Assembly (NCBI RefSeq): GCF_040702995.1 | Contig: NZ_CP159992.1 | Span: 6,477,001-6,541,000, forward strand | Reading direction: 5' to 3' | Length of the DNA stretch: 64,000 bases | From: Paenibacillus sp. AN1007 | GTDB taxonomy: Bacteria; Bacillota; Bacilli; Paenibacillales; Paenibacillaceae | In this document: positions 15,863-25,305 of the stretch, piece by piece | Layout: every line of letters starts with the position of its first letter | How positions within the stretch are numbered: position 1 is the stretch's first letter | Notes under the pieces: generated by a model | What the model saw: the letters and a program-made list of their open reading frames with translations, nothing else | The model's database searches: none | What the model was told of the DNA's origin: nothing | Program-made: the position numbers and the translations under genes

Positions 15863-17377
15863 TTGAGTATCAAACCAGAAGAAATCAGTACATTAATTAA
15901 GAGTCAGATCGAACAATACAAGACCGATATCGATGTAGTCGAAGTTGGTACAGTTATTGAGGTTGGTGACGGGATCGCCCGTGTATACGGACTCGAGAAT
16001 GTCATGTCCAACGAGTTGGTTGAGTTCCCAAGCGGTGTAATGGGCCTCGCCATGAACGTGGAAGAGAGCAACGTTGGTGTCGTTATCCTGGGACCTTACT
16101 CGGATATCCGTGAAGGCGACCAAGTTAAACGTACAGGTCAGATCATGCAGGTGCCTGTTGGCGAAGCATTGATCGGACGCGTTGTGAACCCGCTCGGTAT
16201 TCCGGTGGATGGCAAAGGGCCAATCGCTACAACGGAATTCCGTCCGGTAGAAGGTAAAGCACCAGGCGTTATGGATCGTAAATCGGTTCATGAGCCGATG
16301 CAAACAGGGATCAAAGCGATTGATGCAATGGTTCCAATCGGTCGTGGACAACGTGAGTTGATCATCGGTGACCGCCAAACAGGTAAAACATCGATTGCGA
16401 TCGATGCGATCCTGAACCAAAAAGGCAGCGGCATGAAATGTATCTATGTGGCTATCGGTCAGAAGCAGTCCACTGTTGCTCAGGTCGTAGAAACACTGCG
16501 CCGTAGAGGTGCAATGGAATATACGATCGTCGTAACGGCATCCGCTTCCGATCCATCACCATTGCTGTACATTGCTCCATACTCCGGCTGTTCGATGGGT
16601 GAGTATTTCATGTACAAAGGCGAGCACGTGCTGGTTGTATATGATGACTTAACAAAACAAGCAGCAGCATACCGTGAGTTGTCCTTGCTGCTTCGCCGTC
16701 CTCCGGGCCGTGAAGCTTATCCAGGTGACGTATTCTATCTGCACTCCCGTTTGCTGGAACGTGCTGCGAAGCTGAATGATGAACTTGGTGGTGGTTCTTT
16801 AACCGCTCTGCCGTTCATTGAAACACAGGCTTCCGACGTATCTGCATACATTCCGACCAACGTAATCTCGATTACAGACGGTCAAATTTTCTTGGAGTCC
16901 GACCTATTTAACGCAGGACAGCGTCCAGCGATTAACGTAGGTATCTCGGTATCTCGTGTCGGTGGTTCTGCACAGATCAAAGCGATGAAAAAGGTTGCAG
17001 GTTCCCTGCGTCTCGACCTCGCTCAATATCGTGAGCTGCAGGCGTTCTCCCAATTTGGTTCTGACTTGGATAAATCCACGCAGGCTCGTCTGAACCGTGG
17101 CGCACGCATGATGGAAATCCTAAAGCAGGGTGTTAACCAGCCGCTGCCTGTAGAACAACAGGTTGTCAGCTTGTACACTGCAGTTAAAGGATATCTGGAT
17201 GAAATCCCGACAGGTGATGTAACTCGTTTTGAGCGTGAGTTCCTTGCGTTTATGGAGAGCAATCACGGGGAAATCCTCGGGTCCATTCGTGATACGAAAG
17301 AATTGACACCAGACAACGAAAATGCACTTAAAGATGCAATCGAGAAGTTCAGAAAGAGCTTCGCTGTCTCTGTCTAA
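15863..17377 (+). CDS. atpA: F1Fo ATP synthase subunit alpha
   Basis: Non-catalytic nucleotide-binding subunit of F1, 504 residues. The Walker A motif is GDRQTGKTS near residue 170, and the ATP synthase signature PAINVGISVSRVGGSAQ is near 351-367. The start is TTG 15863, with TTGGGGTGAGG upstream; the protein then begins SIKPEEISTLIKSQIEQY, as in other Bacillales. A 155-base hairpin-rich gap separates it from atpG. Confidence 0.97.
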   Translation: MSIKPEEISTLIKSQIEQYKTDIDVVEVGTVIEVGDGIARVYGLENVMSNELVEFPSGVMGLAMNVEESNVGVVILGPYSDIREGDQVKRTGQIMQVPVGEALIGRVVNPLGIPVDGKGPIATTEFRPVEGKAPGVMDRKSVHEPMQTGIKAIDAMVPIGRGQRELIIGDRQTGKTSIAIDAILNQKGSGMKCIYVAIGQKQSTVAQVVETLRRRGAMEYTIVVTASASDPSPLLYIAPYSGCSMGEYFMYKGEHVLVVYDDLTKQAAAYRELSLLLRRPPGREAYPGDVFYLHSRLLERAAKLNDELGGGSLTALPFIETQASDVSAYIPTNVISITDGQIFLESDLFNAGQRPAINVGISVSRVGGSAQIKAMKKVAGSLRLDLAQYRELQAFSQFGSDLDKSTQARLNRGARMMEILKQGVNQPLPVEQQVVSLYTAVKGYLDEIPTGDVTRFEREFLAFMESNHGEILGSIRDTKELTPDNENALKDAIEKFRKSFAVSV

Positions 17378-17392
17378 ATAGATCCATGCAGC

Positions 17393-17516
17393 TGCGGAGT
17401 TGTTTAACCGATTCCGCATGTCTGCATGTGTAACTTGCAGCGATACTTTATGAAGTAACTTTGGCTCTGCCAAAGTAGGATTAGGCTTACGATGTAGTTT
17501 TGACTTTGTCAAAACT
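17393..17516. repeat. Hairpin cluster between atpA and atpG
   Basis: Three inverted repeats in a row: TGCGGA/TCCGCA (17393-17418); ACTTTGGC-TCT-GCCAAAGT (17458-17476, perfect); AGTTTTGAC-TTT-GTCAAAACT (17496-17516, perfect). None has a T-run of terminator quality. The last ends just before the atpG ribosome site AAGGTGGTG. They may affect mRNA processing, stability or atpG translation. Confidence 0.6.
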
Positions 17517-17532
17517 TTAAGGTGGTGAAATC

Positions 17533-18405
17533 ATGGCAAAAGGCATGCGCGAAATTAAGCGGCAAATTAAAAGCGTACAAAGCACAAAGCAGATCACCAA
17601 AGCAATGGAGATGGTTGCCGCTGCAAAACTGCGTAAAGCGCAGGAAAAAGCAGAGGCTGCCCGTCCTTATTCAGAGAAGCTGAAAGAAGTTGTGGCAAGT
17701 ATTGCATCAAGCACGCAGGGGATTCAGCATCCTATGCTGGACAGCCGTCCGGTGAAAAAGACAGCATATCTGATCATTACGTCGGACCGTGGTCTTGCGG
17801 GCGGATACAATGCTAATATTTTGCGTCAGGTGAACCAGACGTTAAAAGAGCGTCACAACTCCCAGGACGACTATGAATTGTTCGTTATCGGACGTAAAGG
17901 GCGCGACTATTTCAGACGGCGTGAAATTGCTATGGCTTCAACGACAACCGATCTGTCGGATTCACCTGCATTCGCCGATATCAAATCGATCGCTCATGAA
18001 GCGGTACGCGGATATGAACTGGCTGAATTTGATGAATTGTACATTTGTTATAACCGCTTTGTAAATGCGTTGACCCAGATTCCAACGGTGGAAAAACTTC
18101 TTCCTATGGAAACACCTGAGTTAACTGCTGCGGATGGACCGACTGCAAGCTACGAGTATGAACCGTCAGCTGAAGCTGTGCTGGAAGTGCTGCTTCCGCG
18201 TTATGCGGAAACATTGATTTACGGTGCACTGCTGAATGGTAAAGCGAGTGAGCTGGGTGCGAAAATGACGGCAATGGGTAATGCAACCAAAAATGCATCG
18301 AAGCTCATTAATGATCTGTCATTGACTTATAACCGTGCCCGTCAAGCAGCGATTACGCAGGAGATTACGGAAATTGTGGCAGGTGCCAACGCAGCACAAG
18401 GCTAA
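17533..18405 (+). CDS. atpG: F1Fo ATP synthase subunit gamma
   Basis: Central rotor shaft, 290 residues. The N-terminal coiled coil starts MREIKRQIKSVQSTKQITKAM, the middle has ITSDRGLAGGYNANI, and the C-terminal helix has LSLTYNRARQAAITQEITEI, all typical. AAGGTGGTGAAATC precedes ATG 17533. Confidence 0.96.
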   Translation: MAKGMREIKRQIKSVQSTKQITKAMEMVAAAKLRKAQEKAEAARPYSEKLKEVVASIASSTQGIQHPMLDSRPVKKTAYLIITSDRGLAGGYNANILRQVNQTLKERHNSQDDYELFVIGRKGRDYFRRREIAMASTTTDLSDSPAFADIKSIAHEAVRGYELAEFDELYICYNRFVNALTQIPTVEKLLPMETPELTAADGPTASYEYEPSAEAVLEVLLPRYAETLIYGALLNGKASELGAKMTAMGNATKNASKLINDLSLTYNRARQAAITQEITEIVAGANAAQG

Positions 18406-18500
18406 CCGTTTTTTATTTAATGAAGGCTTGCACTGCAAAAATGAACGAACGGAAATTTATTTTTGCCAAAGTAGCAGGCTTGTAGGAGGGGAACGTTAAG

Positions 18501-19904
18501 ATGAACAAAGGACGCGTTGTGAGCATCATGGGTCCGGTTGTTGACGTCGAGTTTGATCGCGGCGGTCTGCCGGAAATCCTCAATGCCATTACGATCACTA
18601 CAGTAAGCGCAAGCGGCGTTAGTGTAAATCTTACACTCGAAGCTTCGAAACATCTGGGTGACAACCGGGTACGTTGTATCGCGATGTCCTCCACGGACGG
18701 TCTCGTTCGTGGCATGGAAGCCGTAGATACTGGAGCTCCAATCTCTGTACCTGTCGGTGAAGCGACACTGGGCCGTGTATTTAACGTACTCGGGGAAGCA
18801 ATCGATACTGGCGGTACAGTAGCAGCTGAACACAAAAACCCGATTCACCGCTCTGCTCCTGCATTCGATGAATTGACAACCCAGGCTGAAATGCTTGAAA
18901 CAGGTATCAAAGTTATCGACTTGCTGGCTCCTTACGCAAAAGGTGGTAAAATCGGTCTGTTTGGTGGTGCCGGTGTAGGTAAAACGGTAACCATTCAGGA
19001 ACTGATCAACAACATTGCGCAAGAGCACGGTGGTATCTCCGTATTTGCCGGTGTTGGCGAGCGTACACGTGAAGGTAACGACTTGTATCACGAGATGAGT
19101 GACTCCGGCGTTATCAACAAAACAGCAATGGTCTTCGGACAAATGAACGAGCCACCAGGCGCACGTCTTCGTGTAGCCCTCACAGGTCTGACCATGGCGG
19201 AATATTTCCGTGATGAAGAAGGCCGTGACGTACTGCTCTTTATCGATAACATCTTCCGTTTCACCCAAGCGGGTTCAGAAGTATCGGCCCTGCTCGGACG
19301 TATGCCTTCCGCGGTAGGTTACCAGCCTACGCTGGCAACAGAGATGGGTCAACTACAGGAGCGTATCACTTCAACGAAGAAAGGATCGGTTACATCCATT
19401 CAGGCGATTTACGTTCCTGCGGATGACTACACTGACCCGGCTCCTGCAACGACATTTGCTCACTTGGATGCAACAACTAACCTGGAGCGTAAAATCTCCG
19501 AGATGGGTATCTACCCGGCGGTAGATCCACTCGCATCCAGCTCCCGGATCTTGTCTCCAGAAGTTGTAGGTGAAGAACACTACACTGTAGCTCAAGGCGT
19601 AAAACGTATCTTGGCCCGTTACAACGAACTTCAAGATATCATTGCGATCCTGGGTATGGACGAGCTCAGCGAAGAAGACAGAGCGCTCGTTTATCGTGCG
19701 CGTAAGATTCAACGTTTCTTGTCCCAGCCTTTCCACGTTGCTGAAGCATTTAACGGTATTCCGGGTAAATACGTTCCGGTTAAAGAAACGGTGCGCAGCT
19801 TTAAAGAGATTCTCGAAGGCAAGCATGACGATCTGCCGGAAGCAGCATTCCTCTTCGTGGGCACCATTGAAGAGGCAGTGGAGAAAGCCAAAACACTGGT
19901 ATAA
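18501..19904 (+). CDS. atpD: F1Fo ATP synthase subunit beta
   Basis: Catalytic subunit of F1, 467 residues. The Walker A motif is GGAGVGKT near residue 156, with GERTREGNDLYHEM and LLFIDNIFRFTQAGSE (Walker B) after it. The signature region YPAVDPLASSSRIL is also present. TAGGAGGGG precedes the ATG. Confidence 0.97.
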   Translation: MNKGRVVSIMGPVVDVEFDRGGLPEILNAITITTVSASGVSVNLTLEASKHLGDNRVRCIAMSSTDGLVRGMEAVDTGAPISVPVGEATLGRVFNVLGEAIDTGGTVAAEHKNPIHRSAPAFDELTTQAEMLETGIKVIDLLAPYAKGGKIGLFGGAGVGKTVTIQELINNIAQEHGGISVFAGVGERTREGNDLYHEMSDSGVINKTAMVFGQMNEPPGARLRVALTGLTMAEYFRDEEGRDVLLFIDNIFRFTQAGSEVSALLGRMPSAVGYQPTLATEMGQLQERITSTKKGSVTSIQAIYVPADDYTDPAPATTFAHLDATTNLERKISEMGIYPAVDPLASSSRILSPEVVGEEHYTVAQGVKRILARYNELQDIIAILGMDELSEEDRALVYRARKIQRFLSQPFHVAEAFNGIPGKYVPVKETVRSFKEILEGKHDDLPEAAFLFVGTIEEAVEKAKTLV

Positions 19905-19967
19905 TCTGAGTCCAGGATTGTCCTTATGAAGCGAGCTATCCTTCGGATAGTTTCAGGAGGGATGGAA

Positions 19968-20372
19968 TTGAGCACCTTTTTGTTGGAAATCGTAACGCCT
20001 GAGCGTCTTGTCTATTCACAGCAGGTGGACAGCATCATCGCTCGTGGTATTGAAGGGGAACTGGGGATTCTTCCTGGTCACATCCCGATGGTTACACCTT
20101 TACAGATTGCACCGATCATCATCAAAAACGGAAAAGAGAGCAAGCAGGTCGCCATTGGCGGCGGCTTTATCGAAGTCCGCAAAGATAAGGTTGTTGTACT
20201 CGCAGAGAGTGCCGAATTCCCGGAAAGCATTGATGTGGATCGTGCGCGTGCGGCCAAAGAGCGGGCGGAACGCCGGCTTGCCAGCCAAAGCAATCAGGAC
20301 CACTTTGATCACCGCCGTGCAGAGATTGCTCTGCAAAAAGCGGTTAACCGGATTAACGTAGTCGGCAAATAA
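19968..20372 (+). CDS. atpC: F1Fo ATP synthase subunit epsilon
   Basis: Rotor subunit that regulates F1, 134 residues. It has an N-terminal beta-barrel (TPERLVYSQQVDSI, GELGILPGHIPMV) and a C-terminal two-helix domain. I chose TTG 19968 because AGGAGG (19955-19960) is 7 bases upstream; ATG 19962 is too close and ATG 19926 lies before the site. A small hairpin CTATCC/GGATAG (19936-19950) precedes the ribosome site. Confidence 0.94.
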   Translation: MSTFLLEIVTPERLVYSQQVDSIIARGIEGELGILPGHIPMVTPLQIAPIIIKNGKESKQVAIGGGFIEVRKDKVVVLAESAEFPESIDVDRARAAKERAERRLASQSNQDHFDHRRAEIALQKAVNRINVVGK

Positions 20373-20383
20373 AGTGATTTGTG

Positions 20384-20415
20384 GAGCCCGGCGGCATAGT
20401 CTGCCGGGTTCTTTT
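20384..20415 (+). terminator. Terminator of the atp operon
   Basis: GAGCCCGGC pairs with GCCGGGTTC around a loop of about 10 bases, then TTTT. It ends the 7.5-kb atp unit. Confidence 0.82.
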
Positions 20416-20998
20416 AATCTTTCGCATGAAATTACAATAGTAGATATACACTGACTTATGATGCAGGATGAATTATAAATTCGAAGATTAGAGAGTGTTC
20501 TCTTTATATAGTATGAATGGCTTAACGTGTCATAAGATTCACCTTTTAATGATTAGATGAATAACATGTAGGACTTAAGAAGTATGGGCTTATACCCCTG
20601 ATAGAACCAATTTTACGAGGGGAAGTTGAATTATTTCCGAGGAAATGACAGAATCGATATCGATACAGCGCTCTTTTATGTCGTTTTAGTCACAAAATCT
20701 CGGAGAATAAAAATTAAAATATGTAGCGAAGTGGAAATCAATGTAATTGACAAGTGACAGTGAAACAGCCTATATTCCTTAGAGTCAGCAGAAGCAGGAA
20801 GCTGGATGCCAGATTTCCATCATCATGCACAGCCAAATTGCTGTTGCTCGGTCATATAGGCATCAGAACATCCAGCAGACCAGAAGCATAACGGACAGCA
20901 GAGCGAGTGAATTTCTGCACTGGACATTCCAGTACACTAACAAGTTATGTATGCTGGGCGTAGGATATGCTGATCGCTGCAGTAATCAAGGTGGAGGT
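20416..20998. other. Non-coding stretch before the DUF1146 gene
   Basis: About 580 AT-rich bases with no convincing gene. A consensus-like promoter, TTGACA (20747), 18 bases, TATATT (20771), would give a leader of about 220 bases. A 62-codon reading frame at 20825-21013 overlaps that leader but has no ribosome site. I see nothing I can name in 20416-20746. Confidence 0.5.
20747..20776 (+). promoter_or_regulatory. Sigma-A promoter for the DUF1146 gene
   Basis: TTGACA, 18-base spacer, TATATT; predicted start near 20783. Confidence 0.6.
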
Positions 20999-21005
20999 AT
21001 GAGAT

Positions 21006-21263
21006 ATGGGTAATGATCTGGCGAATCAGGTGAATCAGACATTGAGCACCAACAGCCTGATCTCAATTGTCGTTTCTCTTATATGTATAGCAATAACATG
21101 GTGGTCACTGCAGCATTTGAAGTTGGAATTGGTGATTCGGCAGCCCAAAAGTGCTCAGGGAAGACTGCTGCATTTGCTGATCGCCATTATTCTGGGTCAT
21201 GCCGTTGCTGGCTTTGTTATTGATTACCTGTCCTGGACGCAAATGTTGAGAAATTTGTTTTAA
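21006..21263 (+). CDS. DUF1146-family (YwzB-like) small membrane protein
   Basis: An 85-residue protein with two hydrophobic segments (LISIVVSLICIAITWWSL and LLIAIILGHAVAGFVIDYL). The central ITWWSLQHLKLE with the following LLHLLIAIILGHAVAGFVIDYL resembles B. subtilis YwzB, which also lies just after atpC. The function is unknown. AAGGTGGAGG lies about 8 bases before ATG 21006. Confidence 0.78.
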   Translation: MGNDLANQVNQTLSTNSLISIVVSLICIAITWWSLQHLKLELVIRQPKSAQGRLLHLLIAIILGHAVAGFVIDYLSWTQMLRNLF

Positions 21264-21781
21264 TGTTGAGATGGTTGGTTAATCATCTGTTAGGTTCTTC
21301 AAGCGGCTCATTGTCGAATAACATCGATTAATTGTGTTAACAATTAGAGTATAGGTTGTCGACCAAAAAATAAGAAAAAAATGTGAACGTTTATTTGAAT
21401 GAATTTGAAATGTTTTATGTAAAAATGCTTGTATCGTACAATTCAACAATGTTATGATGGAAGTTAGGGAATTCACAATTTTTCACTTATTATGTAGGTT
21501 ATAAACGGGATACCCGGTGAATACCGGCTAAAAAACATCCCAATCCGTCTGTTCTGATGCTGTGATGGTCTGATTGATGTTTTCACAAGCCATGAAGCAG
21601 GATGTACAGTACACATGGTATCATCGATATGAATTATACAAACCAATTCTTTTCTGAACAGACATCTGAGCATACATGCCAGAATATGTCGAAATTCCAC
21701 ACACACCTACAGTCCTTTCTACCATAGTGGGGCTTACGTATTCCGGAATGAGGAAAAGGGAATAAAAGCGCGGAGGGAACC
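21264..21781. other. Long leader region of murA
   Basis: About 520 bases without a gene; B. subtilis carries ywmB near here. A promoter-like TTGTAT-18-TATGAT is at 21429-21458. Its transcript would have a leader of about 315 bases with a nested hairpin at about 21509-21542: outer GGGAT/ATCCC, inner CCGGT-GAAT-ACCGG. No known riboswitch class fits. Confidence 0.45.
21429..21458 (+). promoter_or_regulatory. Candidate murA promoter
   Basis: TTGTAT (21429), 18 bases, TATGAT (21453). Confidence 0.5.
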
Positions 21782-23137
21782 ATGATGAGCAAATTTATCG
21801 TCCGCGGTGGCAAAAGGTTGACCGGAAGTGTCAAAGTTAGCGGCGCTAAAAATTCTGTTCTTCCGATCATCGCTGCCTCTCTCTTAGGGGAAGAAGGACA
21901 AAGCGTTATTATTGACGCGCCTCCTCTAGACGATGTGATGACGATTAACAAAGTATTGGAATCGCTGGGAGCGGGAGTTACATACCGGGACGAAGTGATT
22001 ACCGTTAATGCGGAGAATCTTACTTCCTGTGAAGCCCCGTATGAATGGGTTAGTAAAATGCGGGCGTCTTTTCTGGTCATGGGGCCTTTGTTGACGCGTT
22101 TGGGTCAAACAAGAATCTCACTGCCTGGTGGATGTGCCATTGGCACAAGACCAATTGATCAGCATCTCAAAGGTTTTGAAGCCATGGGAGCAGAGATCAG
22201 CTTGGGCCAAGGTTATATCGAAGCACGCAGCCAGGGACGACTGCGCGGTGCGAAAATTTATCTGGATGTGGCTTCTGTAGGTGCCACTCAAAATATTATG
22301 ATGGCTGCAACACTGGCCGAAGGCGTTACGGTTCTGGAGAATGCGGCGAAGGAACCTGAAATCGTAGACCTGGCTAACTTCCTGAACGGGATGGGAGCAA
22401 AAGTTCGCGGAGCCGGTACAGGTGTTATTCGTATTGAAGGTGTCGAGAAGCTGTCTGGTGTCAAACATACAGTGATTCCGGATCGAATTGAAGCTGGAAC
22501 GTATATGGCTGCCGCAGCAATCTCTGGTGGTGATGTATACGTTGAGGGTGCCATTTCCGATCATTTGGGCTCCGTTATTGCGAAGCTTGAAGAAATGGGC
22601 GTAACGGTGCAGCCGGACGAGAATGGCGTACGGGTTATTGCTGACCGTCCACTCAAAGCAGTGGATGTCAAAACATTACCATACCCAGGTTTCCCTACGG
22701 ATATGCAGTCTCAGATGATGGCTTTGCTGCTCGCATCCGAAGGAACCAGCGTTGTGACGGAGACGGTGTTCGAGAACCGCTTCATGCACGTTGATGAATT
22801 CCAACTGATGAATGCAGAGATCAAAGTCGAGGGACGCTCGTCCATCGTTACAGGGAATGCGAAGCTGAAAGGTGCGAAAGTGACAGCGACAGACCTGCGT
22901 GCAGGGGCTGCTCTGATCATTGCTGGCCTGGTTGCTGAAGGTACGACAGAAGTGGGCGGTGTTCATCACATCGACCGTGGTTATGTCCATTTGGCTGAAA
23001 AACTCAATGGCCTTGGAGCGGACATCTACCGCATCTCGGTTGAAGAGCCTAAGCTGGATGCGGTTAAAGCTCCTAGCGAGAAGGTTGAAGTTGAAGAAGA
23101 AGTACCTATGTTCAAAGTACAGCCAACTTGGGCATAA
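21782..23137 (+). CDS. murA: UDP-N-acetylglucosamine 1-carboxyvinyltransferase
   Basis: First committed step of peptidoglycan synthesis: transfers enolpyruvate from PEP to UDP-GlcNAc. The 451-residue protein has the active-site cysteine C118 in LPGGCAIGTRP, the residue attacked by fosfomycin, and the N-terminal block KLTGSVKVSGAKNSVLPI in its usual form. A tail of roughly 25 residues after the last conserved strand (KLDAVKAPSEKVEVEEEVPM) is rich in Glu and Lys. ATG 21782 or 21785 may be used; CGGAGGG lies just upstream. The position before spoIID matches B. subtilis murAA. Confidence 0.96.
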   Translation: MMSKFIVRGGKRLTGSVKVSGAKNSVLPIIAASLLGEEGQSVIIDAPPLDDVMTINKVLESLGAGVTYRDEVITVNAENLTSCEAPYEWVSKMRASFLVMGPLLTRLGQTRISLPGGCAIGTRPIDQHLKGFEAMGAEISLGQGYIEARSQGRLRGAKIYLDVASVGATQNIMMAATLAEGVTVLENAAKEPEIVDLANFLNGMGAKVRGAGTGVIRIEGVEKLSGVKHTVIPDRIEAGTYMAAAAISGGDVYVEGAISDHLGSVIAKLEEMGVTVQPDENGVRVIADRPLKAVDVKTLPYPGFPTDMQSQMMALLLASEGTSVVTETVFENRFMHVDEFQLMNAEIKVEGRSSIVTGNAKLKGAKVTATDLRAGAALIIAGLVAEGTTEVGGVHHIDRGYVHLAEKLNGLGADIYRISVEEPKLDAVKAPSEKVEVEEEVPMFKVQPTWA

Positions 23138-23250
23138 ACCAAGTTTGTATCGTGCTGCGTTTTATCGTGTGAACCACAGGAAAGAAATATGTGGAATGCT
23201 GCTGCGAAAGAAAACATCAGCGCAGCGTATGTATAAGTTTTACAAAGCTA

Positions 23251-23279
23251 AAGCTAAGCCTTCGGGCTTGGCTTTTTTT
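23251..23279 (+). terminator. Intrinsic terminator after murA
   Basis: AAGCTAAGCC pairs with GGCTTGGCTT around a TTCG loop, with seven T. Confidence 0.9.
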
Positions 23280-23349
23280 GTGTTCATTTTTAAGTGTATA
23301 TGGTATGCGGGTGCCTCTACATGATTAAACGAGATGAACGAGAGATTTT

Positions 23350-23583
23350 GTGACAAAGGCTCAATCTATGATGCATTGGATCAGGGGAGGTTTTCACGAA
23401 TGTAATGAGTGGATGAATAGGTTCAATGAGTACCTGATTCTATTAATAGCTGGTCCTAACTTGTATAACTTCACATTCGATGAAGCACCTCTTGGGGGAC
23501 CAAATGAAAGAGCTGCTGCATACAATCGGCTGATGGACCGCACAGCCTATGTACGCGCAGCAGCAATGCTTTCAAGGGAATAG
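23350..23583 (+). CDS. Possible small hypothetical protein
   Basis: A 77-codon frame starting GTG, in the 600-base murA-spoIID gap. The product is hydrophilic, with FDEAPLGGPNERAAAYNRLM near the end, and I do not recognise it. Only a weak GAGAG precedes the start. It lies after the murA terminator and before the spoIID ribosome site. It may be real, because the rest of the gap (23584-23720) shows nothing else, but coding evidence is thin. Confidence 0.35.
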   Translation: MTKAQSMMHWIRGGFHECNEWMNRFNEYLILLIAGPNLYNFTFDEAPLGGPNERAAAYNRLMDRTAYVRAAAMLSRE

Positions 23584-23736
23584 CTCAGAACGGTGCCAGG
23601 TTGAAAGCAGTGTTCATAGGACTATCGTTTCTCTTAAATCCGGTTCTATCAGATCGAGGGAACTCATATCTTAAACTATGGATTAGACAAAAGAGCCGGC
23701 TGTGGTCCGGTCCTCGACAACGGAGGGGTATTTTGA

Positions 23737-25185
23737 ATGAAAGAAGCTCGTGTGCAGGTTAAAATACCGCTTGTCCCGCGGCCAGGTATACAGGGACCGG
23801 AGAAGGATTCTGCTCTGGATGCAGAGAAAGACAAGCCTGCTCCTGCGAAGAAGAGAAGCAGCTCATTACAGAAAACGAAGATTTGGAAGGCAGTGGTACA
23901 GAATGCCCCCGCACAAATGCCCGTGGATAGCAGGCCAGAAGAAAATCGCGTTAGGCCTGGGGACAAATTAGCAGGGGATACTGAATATATCGAACATACC
24001 GAACATGCCCGACATGAGGCATCGGAGCGCATCCACATCCCCATTATTGAATTAGATCGGTTTCGGAAGGTGAAACAGCGTCGTATGCGTGCTTTTGGCC
24101 GCCGCCGCTGGGGGCATAAACAGGGGCGCTGGCGGCCCGCGGCAGCTGTCTCGGCCCTACTCATTCTGGCTTTAACCATTCCGGTTATCCTGGTGTGGCC
24201 GCGATCAGCAGATCAGGTGAAGCCGCTGCCGACGCCAGCTGGTATGAGTTCCGGCATTCAATCAAAACATCCATCTCCTGTACCCGCTGTGCCTGTCACC
24301 TATCCAGAGCCGAATGTCCGGGTATACTTGTCTGCGACAGGCACAACGATAAAGCTGCCGCTGGAGACCTATGTGACAGGAGTTGTTGCTGCCGAGATGC
24401 CGGCTGAATTCAAATTGGAAGCATTGAAAGCTCAGGCAATCGCAGCTCGTACATTTATTGTGAGAAGGCTCGAAGCGAATGATACCAGCGGTGTACCTTC
24501 AGGGACAGCAGATGTGATGGATACGGTTAACCACCAAGTATTCATTCCACCTGATCAGGTGAAGGCAGATTGGACCCGGCTCGGCAAAGCGAAGGAATGG
24601 GAGAAGCTGCAGCAGGCTGTGCGTGAGAGCCGGGATGCGGTTATGACCTATCAAGGCCGGGCGATTACAGCATCTTTCTTCTCTACCAGTAATGGATATA
24701 CCGAGAACGCCGAGGATGTGTGGGGCAGTGTGGTTCCCTATTTGAAAAGCGTAGACAGTCCGTGGGATAAACAGCTGGCTCCGGGTTTCACAGAAACGGT
24801 GACGATGAAACGAAGCGAGATTTTGCAAAAGCTGAAGCTGGACGCTGTTCCGGTGAATGCCGGGAAGAGCGGTTCATGGATGAAGGTGCTGTCTACCACC
24901 AAGGGGCACCGCATTAAGGAAATGCAGATCGCAGGTGAGACGTTCAGCGGCCCGGAAGTCCGCAAACTTCTAGGGCTCAGATCCAGCCAGTTCAGCTGGA
25001 AGACAGAAGGTGATGAAGTGCAGATTACGACATACGGTTATGGTCATGGGGTTGGCATGAGCCAATGGGGGGCGAACGGTATGGCACAGGAAGGACACAC
25101 AGCTACCCAGATTCTGAAACATTATTATACCGGGATTTCCTTCGGACAGGCATCCAAGATGCTGGCCTCAAAGCAGGGGAAGTAA
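23737..25185 (+). CDS. spoIID: Stage II sporulation protein D (lytic transglycosylase)
   Basis: SpoIID cleaves glycan strands made substrate by SpoIIP amidase during engulfment. The SpoIID/LytB domain runs from about residue 195: LPLETYVTGVVAAEMPAEF carries the conserved catalytic Glu region, then AIAARTFIV, ASFFSTSNGYTENAEDVWG and YGHGVGMSQWGANGMA. A membrane segment lies at about residues 133-155. The 482 residues exceed the roughly 340 of B. subtilis because of a basic, Pro-rich N-terminal cytoplasmic part of about 130 residues. CGGAGGGG precedes the ATG. spoIID is sigma-E dependent in B. subtilis; I found no convincing sigma-E site here. Confidence 0.92.
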   Translation: MKEARVQVKIPLVPRPGIQGPEKDSALDAEKDKPAPAKKRSSSLQKTKIWKAVVQNAPAQMPVDSRPEENRVRPGDKLAGDTEYIEHTEHARHEASERIHIPIIELDRFRKVKQRRMRAFGRRRWGHKQGRWRPAAAVSALLILALTIPVILVWPRSADQVKPLPTPAGMSSGIQSKHPSPVPAVPVTYPEPNVRVYLSATGTTIKLPLETYVTGVVAAEMPAEFKLEALKAQAIAARTFIVRRLEANDTSGVPSGTADVMDTVNHQVFIPPDQVKADWTRLGKAKEWEKLQQAVRESRDAVMTYQGRAITASFFSTSNGYTENAEDVWGSVVPYLKSVDSPWDKQLAPGFTETVTMKRSEILQKLKLDAVPVNAGKSGSWMKVLSTTKGHRIKEMQIAGETFSGPEVRKLLGLRSSQFSWKTEGDEVQITTYGYGHGVGMSQWGANGMAQEGHTATQILKHYYTGISFGQASKMLASKQGK

Positions 25186-25258
25186 GTAATATGTTTCTCT
25201 ACCCCCAACATATATAGCATTCTTTGAAAGCTGCGTGAAAATTTTTAGAGTCGCGCGT

Positions 25259-25287
25259 GTATAAAAGAGTTGCACCCGGTAACACTT
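25259..25287 (+). promoter_or_regulatory. Candidate sigma-F promoter of spoIIQ
   Basis: GTATA (25259-25263), 14 bases, then GGTAACACTT (25278-25287), close to the GGNNANAMTR pattern. The spacing equals that before spoIIR. The predicted start, near 25294, leaves a leader of only about 12 bases that begins at the ribosome site. Confidence 0.5.
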
Positions 25288-25305
25288 GTTACTGAGGTGA
25301 TCAAG

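Noticed and set aside
20640..20740. Possible fifth, decayed copy of the palindrome family
   Set aside because: AAATCTCGGAGAATA resembles the right arm slightly, but there is no paired left arm or family box.
20825..21013. 62-codon frame before the DUF1146 gene
   Set aside because: No ribosome site, atypical composition, and it overlaps the next start; probably chance.
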